Source: Taenia hydatigena
Lineage: Eukaryota > Platyhelminthes > Cestoda > Cyclophyllidea > Taeniidae
Assembly (NCBI GenBank): GCA_036345935.2
Contig: JADWOT020000008.1
Span: 2,955,114 to 3,019,113, forward strand
Length of the DNA stretch: 64,000 bases
Direction: 5' to 3'
Shown: positions 62,148 to 64,000 of the stretch, in pieces
How the letters are laid out: every line of letters begins with the position of its first letter
Numbering within the stretch: position 1 is the stretch's first letter
The notes under the pieces: model-generated
Told to the model about the DNA's origin: nothing
Seen by the model: the letters and a program-made list of their open reading frames with translations, nothing else
Databases searched by the model: none
Translations under genes and position numbers: made by a program

Positions 62148-64000
62148 TGAACTGAAAGAATTCACTTTGTACATAGTCCTTTTCTGTCCTAAATCTTTAT
62201 TCCTTCCTTTGTTCCATCGTTCTCAACACTATTGAAACCGCCACCAACATTTATAGATTCGGGTCTGATTGAAATGTGGAGGTTTCGGAAAGGGTGTCCC
62301 TATATGTTTGTGTAATATACTTATGCTGGAATAGTCGACTTGCTGTGCTGTACTGCACATTCGAGATCATCGATTTTTCAATCAAACAGCTAAAAGACAT
62401 TTAACCATAGAAAATCGGAAGCGAATCTCGTGGTGGTTGCGATGATGCTTGGAGATAGAACGATCTCTGTTAGAATGTCCATTCGGTGACAACCCACCTG
62501 GGCGCTCGCAGGTTCGTAAGTGATGTTTGGCGCAAATGTCAGATGTCGCCTCTTTCAAGCGTATGGAAGATCAGATCGCGGCATGAGTTTCTCTTCTAAG
62601 ATGAAAGTAAGCGACACCAGGAACCGTCTCACTGGGGGCTAGAATAGTTAATACCAATCGCATCCCGTGCACTGACTTCCACGGCGAAGAACATCCAGGA
62701 TCCTTCAGTGTGCCGTTGGGGAGGAGATGCTTGTTGATCAGACAGGTGATGGATGGAAGTCGATTTTTAATTTTTCCAAACTAACATTGCAAAATCTTGA
62801 GGAATGTGCGTTTGACCACGCACTCTGTTATGAGTCCAATAGGAATAGTCAATGCAAACGACTTCAAAATGCTGATCTTGCATTCTGATAATGGGTACGT
62901 GTCTGCTGACCGGACTGACTGCACTGCTGAACTCATGCGTGGTCACCATTTTCATGCGGTTCATTTTTAATGGCCTTGACATTAACATGAATGTTGGCAC
63001 ATGATGGGATCGCCATGTGTTGGGTAAACTCGATGAGAGTACATTGCTTCGCATTTAGGGAACTTTGAGAGCGTTAGAAGGGAATAATTCTGAGGACATT
63101 TGATTCTCTTTTTTAACAAGTATTACAAATTTGTTAGGCTACTTTATTGGCGGCGTCCGTTGATGTCATGGTCAACTGATGGGGAGAAGTTCCATTTAGT
63201 ATCTCTTACTGTTTATAGTAGAAGAATAACGGTGCATATTTGGCCACTTCCATCAGTGAGCAATATAACGGTCTAGTAAATCAGCCTTTATGCATCCTGC
63301 AAATTAGCCTTCGGTAAATGAGTGTTGCCGGCACTCACCCATGGCAGATATCAGAATAAGGGCCTTGAAGTTGGTAAAGAGGAGGAGGTTGAGGCGCTTT
63401 ACCCTTATAGACGTGTGGACTCACGCTGCACAACAGTAGAGAGCCAAGATCGGTATGGCTCATCGAGATCTCAATTAAAGATAGCAAATCTTCGAGAAAA
63501 GTGCAATCATTTGACCCTCTTTCGAAAAGAGAGCGTAAGAAACTTCGGAACCACAACTGACTGTTTTTCACCTTTCGATGCACCAACCCATCAGGAAATT
63601 CACATCTGCCCGTCCACACACCTCCATGTAAACAAGCTACGCTGTTAACAAACACTAGCCGTGGCCAACTGTTGTTCTCTCCGCTAGACACCAGCGGGAT
63701 AACATACCTCAACTGACTCATCTCCATACCGCCACCGTCCAAGCCTCCCAAAAACGCTTAACTTGTGTTAACCAAAAGGACAGATCGCGTTAGATCCAGT
63801 CCCAATCCACCTAACTCTCATAAACAAACCCACTGCATGGAAGGGGGAAAGGGCGGTGAATCATCTGATATCACGCCGGTGAAAAAGTGTCACACAGTCG
63901 AGCTGTGACAAAAATGCCGTGACGGTAGATCCTGGTCCGTACAAGGTACTTTACCATAACTCTTTTCTCCCATCCAATTGAATGAAAGGCTGAAATAAAG
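62148..64000. other. Downstream flank of U2SURP, no clear gene
   Basis: The 3'UTR of U2SURP probably occupies the first few hundred bases. A minus-strand frame of 138 codons (63751-63335) reads protein-like at its start (MEMSQLRYVIPLVSSGE) and has a GT donor candidate after GLVHRK. It could be an exon of a gene extending beyond the window, but the evidence is weak. Confidence 0.3.

Overview
The window looks like nuclear DNA of a tapeworm, most likely a taeniid cestode (Echinococcus or Taenia type). Four observations support this. (1) The genes are animal genes with many introns, including a class of very small introns of 34-36 nt. (2) There are several copies of a non-coding LTR element of about 0.8 kb with 186-bp LTRs, a primer-binding site matching initiator tRNA-Met and a polypurine tract. 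From memory this matches the TRIM retrotransposons reported from taeniids; I could not check that. (3) Two gene pairs have the close spacing of flatworm trans-spliced polycistrons. (4) The protein homologies are metazoan but divergent. I rebuilt exon structures by hand from reading frame, splice-site consensus and remembered family sequences, so joins need RNA support.

Layout. 0.5-2.9 kb (+): TEX9 followed 123 nt later by TP53RK (Bud32/PRPK kinase). 2.95-3.93 kb (-): TTC1. 4.2-6.3 kb: two inverted LTR elements, one with a second repeat nested in its LTR. 6.5-7.6 kb (+): malectin. 7.6-10.0 kb: unassigned coding-like frames on the + strand and mitochondrial ribosomal protein bL35m (MRPL35) on the - strand. 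11.5-18.9 kb (-): a PLAT-lipoxygenase homologue that appears to have lost three of the four side-chain iron ligands. 18.9-21.6 kb: intergenic, with two solo LTRs in opposite orientation. 21.6-25.8 kb (-): DBR1, the lariat debranching enzyme. 26.0-29.3 kb (-): CHERP, 185 nt upstream of DBR1. 30.4-38.0 kb (+): a divergent kinesin motor gene with an LTR element in an intron. 41.5-48.4 kb (+): one exon of about 6.9 kb encoding about 2,300 residues that I cannot assign. 49.5-54.9 kb: small cysteine-rich proteins, three of them ending in a shared basic-aromatic tail, with another LTR element. 56.7-62.1 kb (+): U2SURP (SR140). 62.1-64.0 kb: nothing recognised beyond one weak open frame.

How the genes relate. 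DBR1, CHERP and U2SURP all act in pre-mRNA splicing or intron turnover; CHERP and U2SURP are both U2 snRNP-associated. TEX9 (cilium/sperm type), TP53RK (KEOPS tRNA modification), TTC1 (HSP co-chaperone type), malectin (ER glycoprotein quality control) and MRPL35 (mitochondrial translation) are housekeeping or widely conserved genes. The least explained content is the lipoxygenase-like protein without its metal site, the giant single-exon protein and its unclear 5' end, and the cysteine-rich cluster.
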